Source: an uncultured Lachnospiraceae bacterium
Lineage (GTDB): Bacteria; Bacillota; Clostridia; Lachnospirales; Lachnospiraceae
Assembly: GCA_905199445.1 (NCBI GenBank)
Contig: CAJKGK010000020.1
Coordinates: 5,058-69,057 of the forward strand
Direction of reading: 5' to 3'
Length of the DNA: 64,000 nucleotides
Below, one piece after another: positions 9,614-18,026 of this stretch; positions within the stretch are counted from its first letter, which is position 1, and each line of letters begins with the position of its first letter. Under the pieces are notes generated by a model. It saw only the letters and a program-made list of their open reading frames with translations. It searched no databases and had not been told where the DNA came from. A program made the translations under genes and the position numbers.

Positions 9614-10168
9614 TCATTTTTTTAACAACTGAAATACCTTAGCCCGCTCCAGCGCTTTGGCCAAAAGGTAGAAAATAAATGCCTCAACCGGTACCGAACA
9701 TACCTGCTTAACCGCCCTGGCCGGCAGAAGTCCGATAAAGCCTTTGCCGTACATTATACTCAGCCACAATGTCCCCAGAAGCAGATTCACAAACACAGCG
9801 ACCAGTATCTTTGCCCCTAAAATCCGCCTGAATGTTACAGGCCGATGATAAAAAATAACGCCGTAAATCACTGCACCCAAAATCGCATTGAGTGTAAAAC
9901 CAAAAAAATAAGCGCCTGTAGGCTTGAGGACAAACTTAATAATATCTGAAACACCGCCCATCAGGCCGCCGACCACAGGACCAAACATCAGGGCCGTCAG
10001 CTCATTAGCCACAGAGGACAGGCCGATCTTCAGAAAATCCGTCAGCTGAATCGTAAACATAAATCCAAGAATCACACCAACGGCCGTAAGCATCGCCGTA
10101 AGAACAATGGTTCTCAAATGCTTTAACTCATGCCAGGAGTCTACAAACTGTAACACAATTTTTTTCAT
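9614..10168 (-). CDS. folT: Folate ECF transporter substrate-binding (S) component
   Basis: The 184-residue, roughly six-helix protein matches the FolT family: the LTAMLTAVGVILG start, GLSSVANELTALMFGPVVGGLMGGVSDIIKF in the middle, and a lysine-rich C-terminus. S components bind folate and dock onto the shared EcfA/A'/T module, which is not in this window. The frame is open further upstream, but that extension is the THF riboswitch; the ATG at 10168 has AAAGGAGG 7 nt ahead. Gene identity is reinforced by the upstream THF aptamer. Expression is probably controlled at translation by the hairpin that covers the SD. Confidence 0.92.
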   Translation of the reverse strand: MKKIVLQFVDSWHELKHLRTIVLTAMLTAVGVILGFMFTIQLTDFLKIGLSSVANELTALMFGPVVGGLMGGVSDIIKFVLKPTGAYFFGFTLNAILGAVIYGVIFYHRPVTFRRILGAKILVAVFVNLLLGTLWLSIMYGKGFIGLLPARAVKQVCSVPVEAFIFYLLAKALERAKVFQLLKK

Positions 10169-10169
10169 A

Positions 10170-10219
10170 AAAATAACCTCCTTTGCAGTAGTCCTTAGCC
10201 ACGCACAGAAGGTTATTTT
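10170..10219 (-). promoter_or_regulatory. SD-sequestering hairpin of folT (THF riboswitch expression platform)
   Basis: On the minus strand AAAATAACCTTC (10208-10219) can pair over 12 bp, with one G-U, with GGAGGTTATTTT (10170-10181), which contains the folT Shine-Dalgarno. The loop is 26 nt. This directly predicts translational shut-off when the hairpin forms. Confidence 0.75.
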
Positions 10220-10235
10220 CATATCAATCCATGTG

Positions 10236-10339
10236 CAGCAGCGGGATGCGAAATACGTACCGCAAACCACCAGCGGTTTTTCGTCTGGCTGGCAACTCCC
10301 CGTCCAGCCGGCACTTAACGCACATATTTCTACTCTGCT
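10236..10339 (-). promoter_or_regulatory. Tetrahydrofolate (THF) riboswitch aptamer
   Basis: Read on the minus strand, the leader carries the conserved THF aptamer blocks: GCAGAGUAGA at the 5' side, GCGUUAAGUGCC, GGGGAGUUGCC, ACGAAAAACC, then UACGUAUUUCGCAUCCCGCUGC split across the closing stems. P1 pairs GCAG with CUGC. The gene downstream is folT, the usual partner. Ends are approximate. Confidence 0.9.
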
Positions 10340-10398
10340 TTTATTATTCATTTGTATTCATGCACATCTTTTCACATAAGCTATGCATGTCTTTGCTC

Positions 10399-10427
10399 AT
10401 TATAGCAAGACCACCCAAAGAATACAA
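10399..10427 (-). promoter_or_regulatory. Promoter of the folT riboswitch transcript
   Basis: Minus-strand -35 TTGTAT (10422-10427) and -10 TATAAT (10399-10404) with a 17-bp spacer, placing the start near 10392, about 50 nt before the aptamer. Confidence 0.75.
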
Positions 10428-10468
10428 GTCCAAGAACAATGTTTATACATAAAACTTTTGCGTATAAA

Positions 10469-11938
10469 TTATCCGATCACCGGAAACAGTCCTTTAACTG
10501 TAGGATAGATCTGGGCAAATTTTCTGTACTGACGTTCATATTTTTCAGTCAGTTCCGGATCCGGTTCAATGGTATCAACCACATGGACAATCGCCTGGGC
10601 CGCTGCCTCCACTGTCGGATATTCTCCACAGGCAACCGCGGCCAGCATGGCACCGCCCATGGCCGGTCCTTCCTCGGATTCCAGAAGATCCACCTTAATT
10701 CCCAGAACATTGGCCATCATCTTACACCACAGCGGGCTCTTCGCACCGCCGCCGCAGATTTTTGTACGTTCAATATGAATACCCAGGGATTTTGCCACTT
10801 CAAAGGAATCTCTCATGGCAAATGCCACCCCTTCCAGCACGGCCTGAGTCATATCGGCTCTTGTGTTGTCCATCGTAAGACCAATAAAGGTACCTCTGGC
10901 AGCAGGATCATTGTGCGGCGAACGCTCGCCCATCAGATATGGCAGGAAAAACACATGATTTTCGCCCAGCTTTGTAATCTGAGCCTGTTCCTGTGCATAA
11001 TCCTTTGTTCCAATAATTTCATCCATCCACCATTTATTGCAGGAAGCCGCACTGAGCATACAACCCATGAGATGATAATAGCCATCGGCATGGCCAAACG
11101 CATGAAGAGCATTGTTTTCATCCACACCAAACTTTTCGCTGGAAATAAAAATTGTTCCGCTTGTACCAAGAGATATATTACACATCCCATCGCCAACGGT
11201 TCCTGTGCCCACCGCAGCTGCCGCATTATCGCCTGCACCTGCAGCGACAATACAATCTGTTGTCAGACCCAGGGCATTGGCAGCCGCCTCACTCAGATGA
11301 CCAACCGTTTCATAGCTTTCAAAAATATGTGCCAGCTGCTCTGGGCGGATATGGCAGATTTCCATCATTTCCTTAGACCAGCAGCGATTTTTTACATCCA
11401 GTAAAAGCATTCCTGAAGCATCTGACACATCGGTACAGTGAACACCGGTCATCTTATAGGCAATATAGTCCTTTGGCAGCATAATTTTCTCGATACGGGC
11501 AAAATTTTCAGGCTCATTTTCCCGCACCCATAAAAGCTTGGGTGCCGTAAAGCCGGCAAACGCAATGTTAGCCGTATACTGTGACAGCTTATCCTTGCCA
11601 ATCACGTTGTTCAGATAATCCACTTCTTTTGTGGTCCGTCCGTCATTCCACAAAATTGCAGGACGGATCACCTGATCATCCTTATCCAAAATAACCAGGC
11701 CATGCATCTGACCGCCAAAGCTGATGCCGCCAATCTGTTTTTTATCAAAATCCGCCGTCAGCTCACGAACACCTTCCTGTACAGCCGTCCACCAGTCTTC
11801 AGGATTTTGCTCGGACCAGCCAGGATTGGGGAAATACAGCGGATATTCCTTTGAAACAATTTTTTTGATTTTACCGGAACCATCCATTAAAAGCAGTTTA
11901 ACCGCAGATGTTCCCAGATCTACACCAATATATAACAT
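10469..11938 (-). CDS. xylB: Xylulokinase
   Basis: The 489-residue FGGY-family kinase starts MLYIGVDLGTSAVKLLLMDG (phosphate-binding loop), has GGQMHGLV with the substrate-contacting region typical of xylulokinases, and ICGGGAKSPLW plus GPAMGGAMLAA in the C-terminal ATP domain. It phosphorylates D-xylulose for entry into the pentose phosphate pathway. SD GGAAG sits 8 nt before the ATG. It follows the isomerase gene on the same strand but a terminator lies between (12053-12099), so it is read either by leak-through or from its own promoter, which I could not place. A short AT-rich inverted repeat (TTTATAC/GTATAAA, 10442-10468) follows the stop. Confidence 0.9.
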   Translation of the reverse strand: MLYIGVDLGTSAVKLLLMDGSGKIKKIVSKEYPLYFPNPGWSEQNPEDWWTAVQEGVRELTADFDKKQIGGISFGGQMHGLVILDKDDQVIRPAILWNDGRTTKEVDYLNNVIGKDKLSQYTANIAFAGFTAPKLLWVRENEPENFARIEKIMLPKDYIAYKMTGVHCTDVSDASGMLLLDVKNRCWSKEMMEICHIRPEQLAHIFESYETVGHLSEAAANALGLTTDCIVAAGAGDNAAAAVGTGTVGDGMCNISLGTSGTIFISSEKFGVDENNALHAFGHADGYYHLMGCMLSAASCNKWWMDEIIGTKDYAQEQAQITKLGENHVFFLPYLMGERSPHNDPAARGTFIGLTMDNTRADMTQAVLEGVAFAMRDSFEVAKSLGIHIERTKICGGGAKSPLWCKMMANVLGIKVDLLESEEGPAMGGAMLAAVACGEYPTVEAAAQAIVHVVDTIEPDPELTEKYERQYRKFAQIYPTVKGLFPVIG

Positions 11939-12052
11939 TTTTTAATCTTCCTTTCCGTTTTTTAATGAGACGTACCGGTGACAAATGAAGCGCACCGGCT
12001 TCTAATCCCGCCTGCCTGTTTTAATCACACTGCCCCGTTTGGACAATACTTA

Positions 12053-12099
12053 AAAAGGCTGGCCGTATAAAGCCCCCGGACCTGATACGCCAGCCTTTT
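12053..12099 (-). terminator. Terminator after the isomerase gene
   Basis: On the minus strand AAAAGGCTGGC pairs with GCCAGCCTTTTT across a 25-nt loop and runs into TTTTTAAG, 30 nt after the isomerase stop codon. Confidence 0.8.
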
Positions 12100-12129
12100 A
12101 CCCTTTGTATACTGAGGGTATATTTTTAA

Positions 12130-13611
12130 TTATGCAAATGGATTTTCAGTTTTGTAAAGCATGCCTTTTGGCTGATTAAATCCGATTTCTTCAACATCTA
12201 CGCCGATGTATTTAAATACTTCATATAATGTCTTTCCAAAGTGTCCGAAAGCAACGGCACCGTGATGCGGATAGTTCTTCTCAACCAGAACATGACGGTA
12301 AAATCTGCCCATTTCAGGAATAGCGAAAATACCGATACCGCCAAAGGAACGTGTAGCAACCGGAAGGACTTCACCCTGAGCGATATAAGCGCACAGTTTG
12401 GCATCCGATGTGCTCTGTAAACGATAGAATGTAATATCGCCTGGAACAATATCCCCTTCAAGTGTACCCTGTGTAACCTCCTCAGGCAGTGTTCTGGCCA
12501 TAATCATCTGATACTTCATTGAGCAGAAGGACAGCTTGCTGGCTGCAGTGTTTCCGCAGTGGAAGCCCATGAACGTATCTTTCTGTGTATAATTAAATTT
12601 GCCTTTAATATCCTCTTCATAAATATCTGCAGGTACTGTATTATTAATATCCAGCAAAGTTACTGTATCCTGAGATACAACGGTTCCGATAAATTCGCTG
12701 AGCGCACCGTAAATATCCACCTCACAGGAAACCGGAATGCCTCTGTCTGTCAGACGGCTATTGACATAACATGGAACAAAACCAAACTGTGTCTGGAATG
12801 CAGGCCAGCATTTTCCGGCAATAGCCACATATTTTCTGGAGCCTTTATGGCCTTCAACCCAGTCTAAAAGTGTCAGCTCATACTGTGCAAGTTTTGAAAG
12901 AATTTCAGGTTTCTTGTTTCCTTCACCCAGTTCTTTTTCCATATCTTTGACAACGGCCGGTATTCTGTCATCGCCTTCATGGTTTTTGAAAGATTCAAAT
13001 AAATCCAGCTCGGAGTTTTCTTCGATTTCTACACCCAGATTATATAACTGTTTAATCGGCGCATTACATGCAAGGAAATCCTGAGGACGTGGGCCAAAGC
13101 TGATAATTTTCAGGTTATGAACAGCAACAACCGCGCGGGCAATTGGAATAAATTCGGAGATCATATCCGCAACCTCAGATGCTGTTCCCACCGGATACTC
13201 CGGAATATACGCTTTGATATTGCGCAGCTTCAGATTATAGCTGGCGTTAAGCATACCACAGTAAGCATCTCCGCGTCCGCCAACCAGATTTGTCCCGGTT
13301 TCTTCTGCAGCGGCCACAAACATCACTGGGCCATCGAAATATTTAGCAAGAAGTGTCTCGCTTGTTTCCGGTCCAAAGTTTCCCAGATAGACAACAAGGG
13401 CATCACAGCCGGCAGCATTCACATCAGCCAGAGCCTTCTGCATATGCACTTCGCTTTCAACAACAATCGGACATTCATAAATTTCACCGTATTTTTCTTT
13501 ATAGGAAGCCACAACAGCCTTTCTGCGGCTTTCGGATAAAGTCATCGGAAAACAGTCACGGCTTACAGCCACAATACCCATTTTAATTTCAGGCATATTA
13601 TTTGTATTCAT
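12130..13611 (-). CDS. Fucose-isomerase-fold sugar isomerase, probable D-xylose isomerase (XylA-II type)
   Basis: The 493-residue protein belongs to the L-fucose/arabinose isomerase superfamily: an N-terminal domain with VVYLGNFGPETSETLLAKYF, a middle domain, and a C-terminal domain with MGFHCGNTAASKL and the closing GHFGKTLYEVF. It is much closer to the non-orthologous clostridial XylA-II type (first recognised next to xylB in Clostridium acetobutylicum) than to the classic XylA barrel. The neighbourhood supports xylose: xylB downstream, a DUF4867 gene upstream, and a XylR-like box at the operon promoter. SD GGAGG is 9 nt before the ATG. L-fucose or D-arabinose as substrate is the main alternative. 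Fold certain; substrate inferred. Confidence 0.78.
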   Translation of the reverse strand: MNTNNMPEIKMGIVAVSRDCFPMTLSESRRKAVVASYKEKYGEIYECPIVVESEVHMQKALADVNAAGCDALVVYLGNFGPETSETLLAKYFDGPVMFVAAAEETGTNLVGGRGDAYCGMLNASYNLKLRNIKAYIPEYPVGTASEVADMISEFIPIARAVVAVHNLKIISFGPRPQDFLACNAPIKQLYNLGVEIEENSELDLFESFKNHEGDDRIPAVVKDMEKELGEGNKKPEILSKLAQYELTLLDWVEGHKGSRKYVAIAGKCWPAFQTQFGFVPCYVNSRLTDRGIPVSCEVDIYGALSEFIGTVVSQDTVTLLDINNTVPADIYEEDIKGKFNYTQKDTFMGFHCGNTAASKLSFCSMKYQMIMARTLPEEVTQGTLEGDIVPGDITFYRLQSTSDAKLCAYIAQGEVLPVATRSFGGIGIFAIPEMGRFYRHVLVEKNYPHHGAVAFGHFGKTLYEVFKYIGVDVEEIGFNQPKGMLYKTENPFA

Positions 13612-13694
13612 TTTAACATTCCTCCTGCAATCAGTGTTGATGCATCGTTTTATAATGGATGCATCATTATTTTGTCATTATTTCATCATAAGAT

Positions 13695-14321
13695 CTATAC
13701 TGTAAGGTTTTCACCTTTAAGTCCCACAAAAGCACCGTCAGCATCCAGACCAGATTCCGGGTGCGCAATCAGCCATTTGTTTCTGGCAAACAGCAGACGA
13801 TCTTCAGCAGTCACAGCCTCTGTTTTTTCCAGGTCTGTATTTGTCCCTCTGGGCAGTACAACAATGACCTTAAATCCGTCATCTTTACCGTCACATGGGG
13901 CATAGTGGAGTGTTGTCCCGTAAAATTCCAGCACAGTGCCGGCCTGGGCATAAAAAGCCTCCATCTTTGATGTATCATAGGAAAAATCATCCTCAATATC
14001 CTGCTGACTTCCCAAAATAAATACAGCATCCGTCACCGGAATATTAATCTCGGAATTTCTGTGATATTCCACGGCATTTAAAGTATGATTATGGCCGTTG
14101 CAATATCCAATCTGTACAGGCATTCCCCCAAATACAGATGTTTCTAAGGCTTTTGCCTCCTCCAAATGCTCCAGACCCTCATCCGATGCCACATAAATTG
14201 TGCCTTCCGGCAATGGCGTGTCCTTCATTTTTTCAAGCAGTCCATCCACCTTTACGCCGGCGATCACCCTGCCATATTTCTTAAATGCCTCGTCAGTCAC
14301 CGGTTTAACCTGCATACCCAT
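13695..14321 (-). CDS. DUF4867 family protein, cupin-like
   Basis: The 208-residue protein (starting MGMQVKPVTDEAFKKYG) matches DUF4867, a family of unknown function often beside fucose-isomerase-like genes. The residues look cupin-like: an EYHRNSE cluster near the middle, then GTVLEFYGTTLHYAPC, which resembles the second cupin motif with its metal-binding His. A role in sugar epimerisation or hydrolysis is possible but not shown. The frame is open 47 codons further upstream through the operator and promoter, so the ATG at 14321 with GAGAGGAAG 8 nt ahead is the real start. First gene of the xylose operon, 83 bp before the isomerase. Confidence 0.8.
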   Translation of the reverse strand: MGMQVKPVTDEAFKKYGRVIAGVKVDGLLEKMKDTPLPEGTIYVASDEGLEHLEEAKALETSVFGGMPVQIGYCNGHNHTLNAVEYHRNSEINIPVTDAVFILGSQQDIEDDFSYDTSKMEAFYAQAGTVLEFYGTTLHYAPCDGKDDGFKVIVVLPRGTNTDLEKTEAVTAEDRLLFARNKWLIAHPESGLDADGAFVGLKGENLTV

Positions 14322-14371
14322 AAAAGCACTTCCTCTCATCCAAAATCCCCGCTGCATCCAGCGGAAAATCT

Positions 14372-14392
14372 TTAGTTTATTCATTAAACTAA
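14372..14392. promoter_or_regulatory. XylR-like operator
   Basis: Perfect inverted repeat TTAGTTTA (14372-14379), 5-bp spacer, TAAACTAA (14385-14392). The half-sites match the XylR (ROK family) box of Firmicutes. It lies at about +4 to +24 of the operon promoter, a blocking position. No xylR gene is in the window. Confidence 0.75.
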
Positions 14393-14402
14393 TTATACTC
14401 AT

Positions 14403-14431
14403 ATAATAAAACATTACAGGAAAAACGTCAA
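14403..14431 (-). promoter_or_regulatory. Promoter of the xylose isomerase operon
   Basis: Minus-strand -35 TTGACG (14426-14431) and -10 TATTAT (14403-14408), 17-bp spacer. A small hairpin (CCGCTG/CAGCGG, near 14348-14363) lies in the leader before the DUF4867 start. Confidence 0.65.
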
Positions 14432-14529
14432 GAAATTTTAGCAAAATATATTTTTTATACAAATTATATGATAAGATATATAAATATTGTAATATTTTTT
14501 AATGTCCATTAAAAAAAGGAGGTCTACCA

Positions 14530-16257
14530 ATGCTCAAATCCCAGCATGCTGTATCAAAAAGAAAGAATTCTCTGGCTCAGAAAATCATAGTTCTGCTTAT
14601 TATTCTTGTAGTGGCAGGCCTTCTGGAAATCGGTTTTGGGTTTATTTTGCTTAACCGTTACCGTACAGAGATCAGGGATATGGAAAATACGGTTCTCAAT
14701 ACCTATATTACCAGAACCAACCAGACCTTTAATATGATAAACGCCAATGTCCGCAGCCTTCTTTTTGAGAGCAGCGAAATCGAAAATATCACAGATACCT
14801 ATATTGGCGACCAAACCGCACAGGTTGCTTCCTTTGATGCCATCCTTTTACAGAACGACGCCATCATGACATTGAAAAATACGTTTTTGACTTTGGTTAA
14901 AAATTATGGAAATAAATTTAATTTCTTTTTCTACGACACTCAAAATCATAATCTGACCGAATATGGGGGCAGGGAATATTATGAGAGAAAACCTTTTATA
15001 AACCTGCTTTTATCACAGATTGAAGATCATTCCATCCAGTACACCAAAGAAGGCAAATGGTTTTTAAACGATCAGTTTATATGTACCATCTACAGCGGAC
15101 CAAAGGGAATTGCCGGCGCCTGGATCCAGGCCTCCGATTTTGCCGCAAATATCCTAGCCCTGTCTCCCACTCACTGCTCCAGCCTGAGTATCTATAATCC
15201 GGATACAGGGACAAATCTTACGTTTCATCGAAACGAAAACGGGACATTATCCCAGGACACATCCGAAAGCACAGGGAATCTGAATAACTTTTTCAATCCG
15301 ACCAATGCCCGGTTTTCACTGTTATTTAAAATAGATGCCCAGGAATATGAAAGCACTTTGCTTTATCCCATACTGTTTCTGATCACCATTATTATTTACC
15401 TGTTTTTCGTCATCCTGGCTGTCATTTATGTAAGAAAAAATATTCTTCATCAGGTTAATTTCTTCTATGACAGTCTGATGGAATTTAAAAATACTGCGGC
15501 CTTCAATGAAAAAAGCGGTCTTGTTGAATTTGCAGAAACCGGAAAGGTTCTTAATAAGCTGGCCGAAGAAATTCAGAAGCTGAAAATCGATATTTACGAA
15601 AAACAGCTGGAAAAGCAAAAAATAGAATTAGACTATGCCCAGCTGCAGATCCGTCCTCATTTTTATATTAATTGTCTCAATGTCATCCACAGTATGGCTC
15701 AGGTCAATCTCACCGAACAAATTCAGGAAATCACATTTCAGGTATCTGGTTATCTGCGCTACATTTTTCAAAAAAGCATGGAACCGGTCACGGTTGAAAA
15801 AGAAATTAATTTTACAAAAAATTATCTTAAAGTTCTGGAATGCATGAACGACAGTATGTATCCATGTCAGATCAGTGTTTTACCGTCGTTAAACAGTTTT
15901 GAAATCCCACCGCTTCTGATTCAGACATTTGTGGAAAACGCTTTGAAACATAATATGGTCACCGACAGTTTCTGTTCCATAGAAATCTCAGTCGCCACCC
16001 AAACCATCTCCCAGTGTGATTATCTTGAGATTACAATTAAAGACAATGGCCGGGGTTTTGACACTGAAACATTAGAACAGCTGAATGCCGGACAGTTGGA
16101 AAATGATCCGTCCGGCCATCACATTGGCATCCAAAATGCCATTGCCCGGTTAAAAATGCTTTATGACGAAAGGGCCCGAGCCGTCTTTTCCAACAATCCC
16201 GCAGGCGGAGCCTGTGTCCAAATTCTTATTCCATTTAAACAGGAGGAACTGCAATGA
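14530..16257 (+). CDS. YesM-type sensor histidine kinase (module 1)
   Basis: The 575-residue protein has a membrane helix at about 20-40, an extracellular sensing domain of about 240 residues, a second helix near 283-302, a HAMP-like linker and coiled coil, then a His_kinase domain with phospho-acceptor His in IRPHFYINCLN, an N-box LIQTFVENALKHN and an ATP lid DNGRGFD. SD AAGGAGG is 8 nt before the ATG. The stop overlaps the regulator start by 4 bp (ATGA), so they are co-translated. It diverges from the xylose operon across about 200 bp that includes the XylR-like box. Probable sensor of the sugar imported by the following ABC system. Confidence 0.93.
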   Translation: MLKSQHAVSKRKNSLAQKIIVLLIILVVAGLLEIGFGFILLNRYRTEIRDMENTVLNTYITRTNQTFNMINANVRSLLFESSEIENITDTYIGDQTAQVASFDAILLQNDAIMTLKNTFLTLVKNYGNKFNFFFYDTQNHNLTEYGGREYYERKPFINLLLSQIEDHSIQYTKEGKWFLNDQFICTIYSGPKGIAGAWIQASDFAANILALSPTHCSSLSIYNPDTGTNLTFHRNENGTLSQDTSESTGNLNNFFNPTNARFSLLFKIDAQEYESTLLYPILFLITIIIYLFFVILAVIYVRKNILHQVNFFYDSLMEFKNTAAFNEKSGLVEFAETGKVLNKLAEEIQKLKIDIYEKQLEKQKIELDYAQLQIRPHFYINCLNVIHSMAQVNLTEQIQEITFQVSGYLRYIFQKSMEPVTVEKEINFTKNYLKVLECMNDSMYPCQISVLPSLNSFEIPPLLIQTFVENALKHNMVTDSFCSIEISVATQTISQCDYLEITIKDNGRGFDTETLEQLNAGQLENDPSGHHIGIQNAIARLKMLYDERARAVFSNNPAGGACVQILIPFKQEELQ

Positions 16258-17861
16258 ATATTTTATTAGTGGACGACAATACCTATATTTTACAGGGACT
16301 GCAGGCCGGCATTGATTATACCGGTCTGGGGATCACCTCGGTTTTCACAGCCAGAAATATTGATGGCGCCAAAGCCCTGATGAAAACAGAAAATATCCCC
16401 CTTGTACTGACCGATATTGAAATGCCCGGAGGTACCGGCCTTACCCTTTTAGAGTGGATTAATGAAAATTATCCGGATACGGTTACGATTTTTTGTACCA
16501 GCTTTGCAGACTTTGATTATGCCCAAAAAGCGGTTTCCCTCCACAGCTTTGGCTATTATCTGAAGCCAGTACGTTACACTGAGCTTCAGGAACTGCTCCT
16601 CAAAGCCACAGATGAAGTAAAAAAACGCCAGGCTGCCAAAGAGCAAAAACAGTACAGCGCCTACTGGCTGGATAACCTTTCTGTTCAAAAAATCCATTTC
16701 TGGGAGGATGCGCTGCTGCATGTGGACAGTTATGATGAAGACGAACTGGAAATATTGGCGCAAAGCCGTCACCTGTCCTACACCAGCGATCAGAAATTCA
16801 CACTCAGCCTTTTAAAATTTGAAAAAGAACAATCCAGAATGGAGGGCTTTTCAGGGAAACTGGAACGATTTATTATGCATAACGTCATGGATGAACTTTT
16901 GTATGATACGGGTATTCAGATTGAAACAATGATGAAATGTGGAAAAGACCGATGGCTTCTCATTCTTTCCCACGCCCCGGAACTTACCGACAACGGCATC
17001 CATGATTTTTTTGTACAGATTATTAACAAAATTGACCAGGTGCTTCGATGCCCGGTGAATATTTATTATGCCTATATGATCGAGTTTTCCAGTATCAGAA
17101 GCCGATATCTGGATATTGAAAAAGTTTATCAGGATGCGGTTTACGACCGCAGTGAAGTGATTAATATCGATTCCTGGCAAAGTTCTCTTGACCCATCATC
17201 TCTGACCCAGCTTCCTTACTGGGAGGCCCTGTTTCGTCAGAAAGAAATCCGGCGTCTTCTTGAAGAAATCAAAAAATATCTGGAAAATCAGGCGGACAAA
17301 CACCCGCTGAGCCGACATAAACTTCGTGAAATCCGTATCACTACCATGCAAATGATCTATACCGTTTTATGGGAACGCCAGGTCGATGCGGGACGGCTTT
17401 TCCAGGAACCGGAATATGATCGGCTTCTGGAAAATTCTCAGTTTTCCATTGACCACATGATCAGTTATATGGACTATGTATTTTCCAGAGCGGCCGAACA
17501 TGTGGAGGATACAAATAAAACAGAAACTGCCGTAAAAATCGTAAAAAATTATATTGATGAACATTTTCAGGAACCTATTACACTGGAAGACCTGGGAAAA
17601 CTTGTATACCTAAGCTCAGGCTATCTTGCCAAATCCTTTAAAAAAGCCACTGGTACCTCTCTTGGAAATTATATGATTGACTGTCGGATAAATTATGCCA
17701 AAACACTGCTCATGTCCGGAGACTATTCAGTATCTCAGGCTGCAAGCATGGTCGGTTACGATAACTTCACCTATTTTTCCAGAATATTTAAATCCAAAAC
17801 AGGAATGTCTCCAAAAGACTATAAAAACTCTTTTTCCTCACAGTGTACAAAAGAGCCATGA
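16254..17861 (+). CDS. YesN-type response regulator (module 1)
   Basis: The 535-residue regulator has a receiver domain (MNILLVDDN, phospho-acceptor Asp in LVLTDIEMPGG, Lys in YLKPV), a central region of about 280 residues of unassigned fold, and a C-terminal AraC double helix-turn-helix (VKIVKNYIDEHFQEPITLEDLG onward, ending SPKDYKNSF). It should activate the importer genes downstream after phosphorylation by the kinase at 14530. SD AGGAGG lies inside the kinase gene. Unlike modules 2 and 3, no obvious AAAGGTCA repeat was seen in the 165 bp before the binding-protein gene. Confidence 0.92.
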   Translation: MNILLVDDNTYILQGLQAGIDYTGLGITSVFTARNIDGAKALMKTENIPLVLTDIEMPGGTGLTLLEWINENYPDTVTIFCTSFADFDYAQKAVSLHSFGYYLKPVRYTELQELLLKATDEVKKRQAAKEQKQYSAYWLDNLSVQKIHFWEDALLHVDSYDEDELEILAQSRHLSYTSDQKFTLSLLKFEKEQSRMEGFSGKLERFIMHNVMDELLYDTGIQIETMMKCGKDRWLLILSHAPELTDNGIHDFFVQIINKIDQVLRCPVNIYYAYMIEFSSIRSRYLDIEKVYQDAVYDRSEVINIDSWQSSLDPSSLTQLPYWEALFRQKEIRRLLEEIKKYLENQADKHPLSRHKLREIRITTMQMIYTVLWERQVDAGRLFQEPEYDRLLENSQFSIDHMISYMDYVFSRAAEHVEDTNKTETAVKIVKNYIDEHFQEPITLEDLGKLVYLSSGYLAKSFKKATGTSLGNYMIDCRINYAKTLLMSGDYSVSQAASMVGYDNFTYFSRIFKSKTGMSPKDYKNSFSSQCTKEP

Positions 17862-18026
17862 TTCAAAGCAGGAATTATTCATTTTGTGCAATTCTACATC
17901 CGGAAAGTGAAAGAAAAAAGAAGGTAAATTGTCTAAAATAAATCCATCAACATACAAATCCGTTCTGATGATTCCATGGATAAGATCAGCAATGAAAAAG
18001 GGTTTTTAAAAAAAGGAGACTATGGT

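Noticed and set aside
10169..10351. N-terminal extension of the folT reading frame
   Set aside because: The extension is the THF riboswitch and leader; the real start has a strong SD at 10177-10184.
10439..11404. A 321-codon open frame on the plus strand
   Set aside because: It is antisense to xylB, lacks an SD and reads as His/Ser/Cys-rich low-plausibility protein; it is a shadow of the real gene.
14322..14462. N-terminal extension of the DUF4867 frame
   Set aside because: It runs through the XylR-like operator and the operon promoter.
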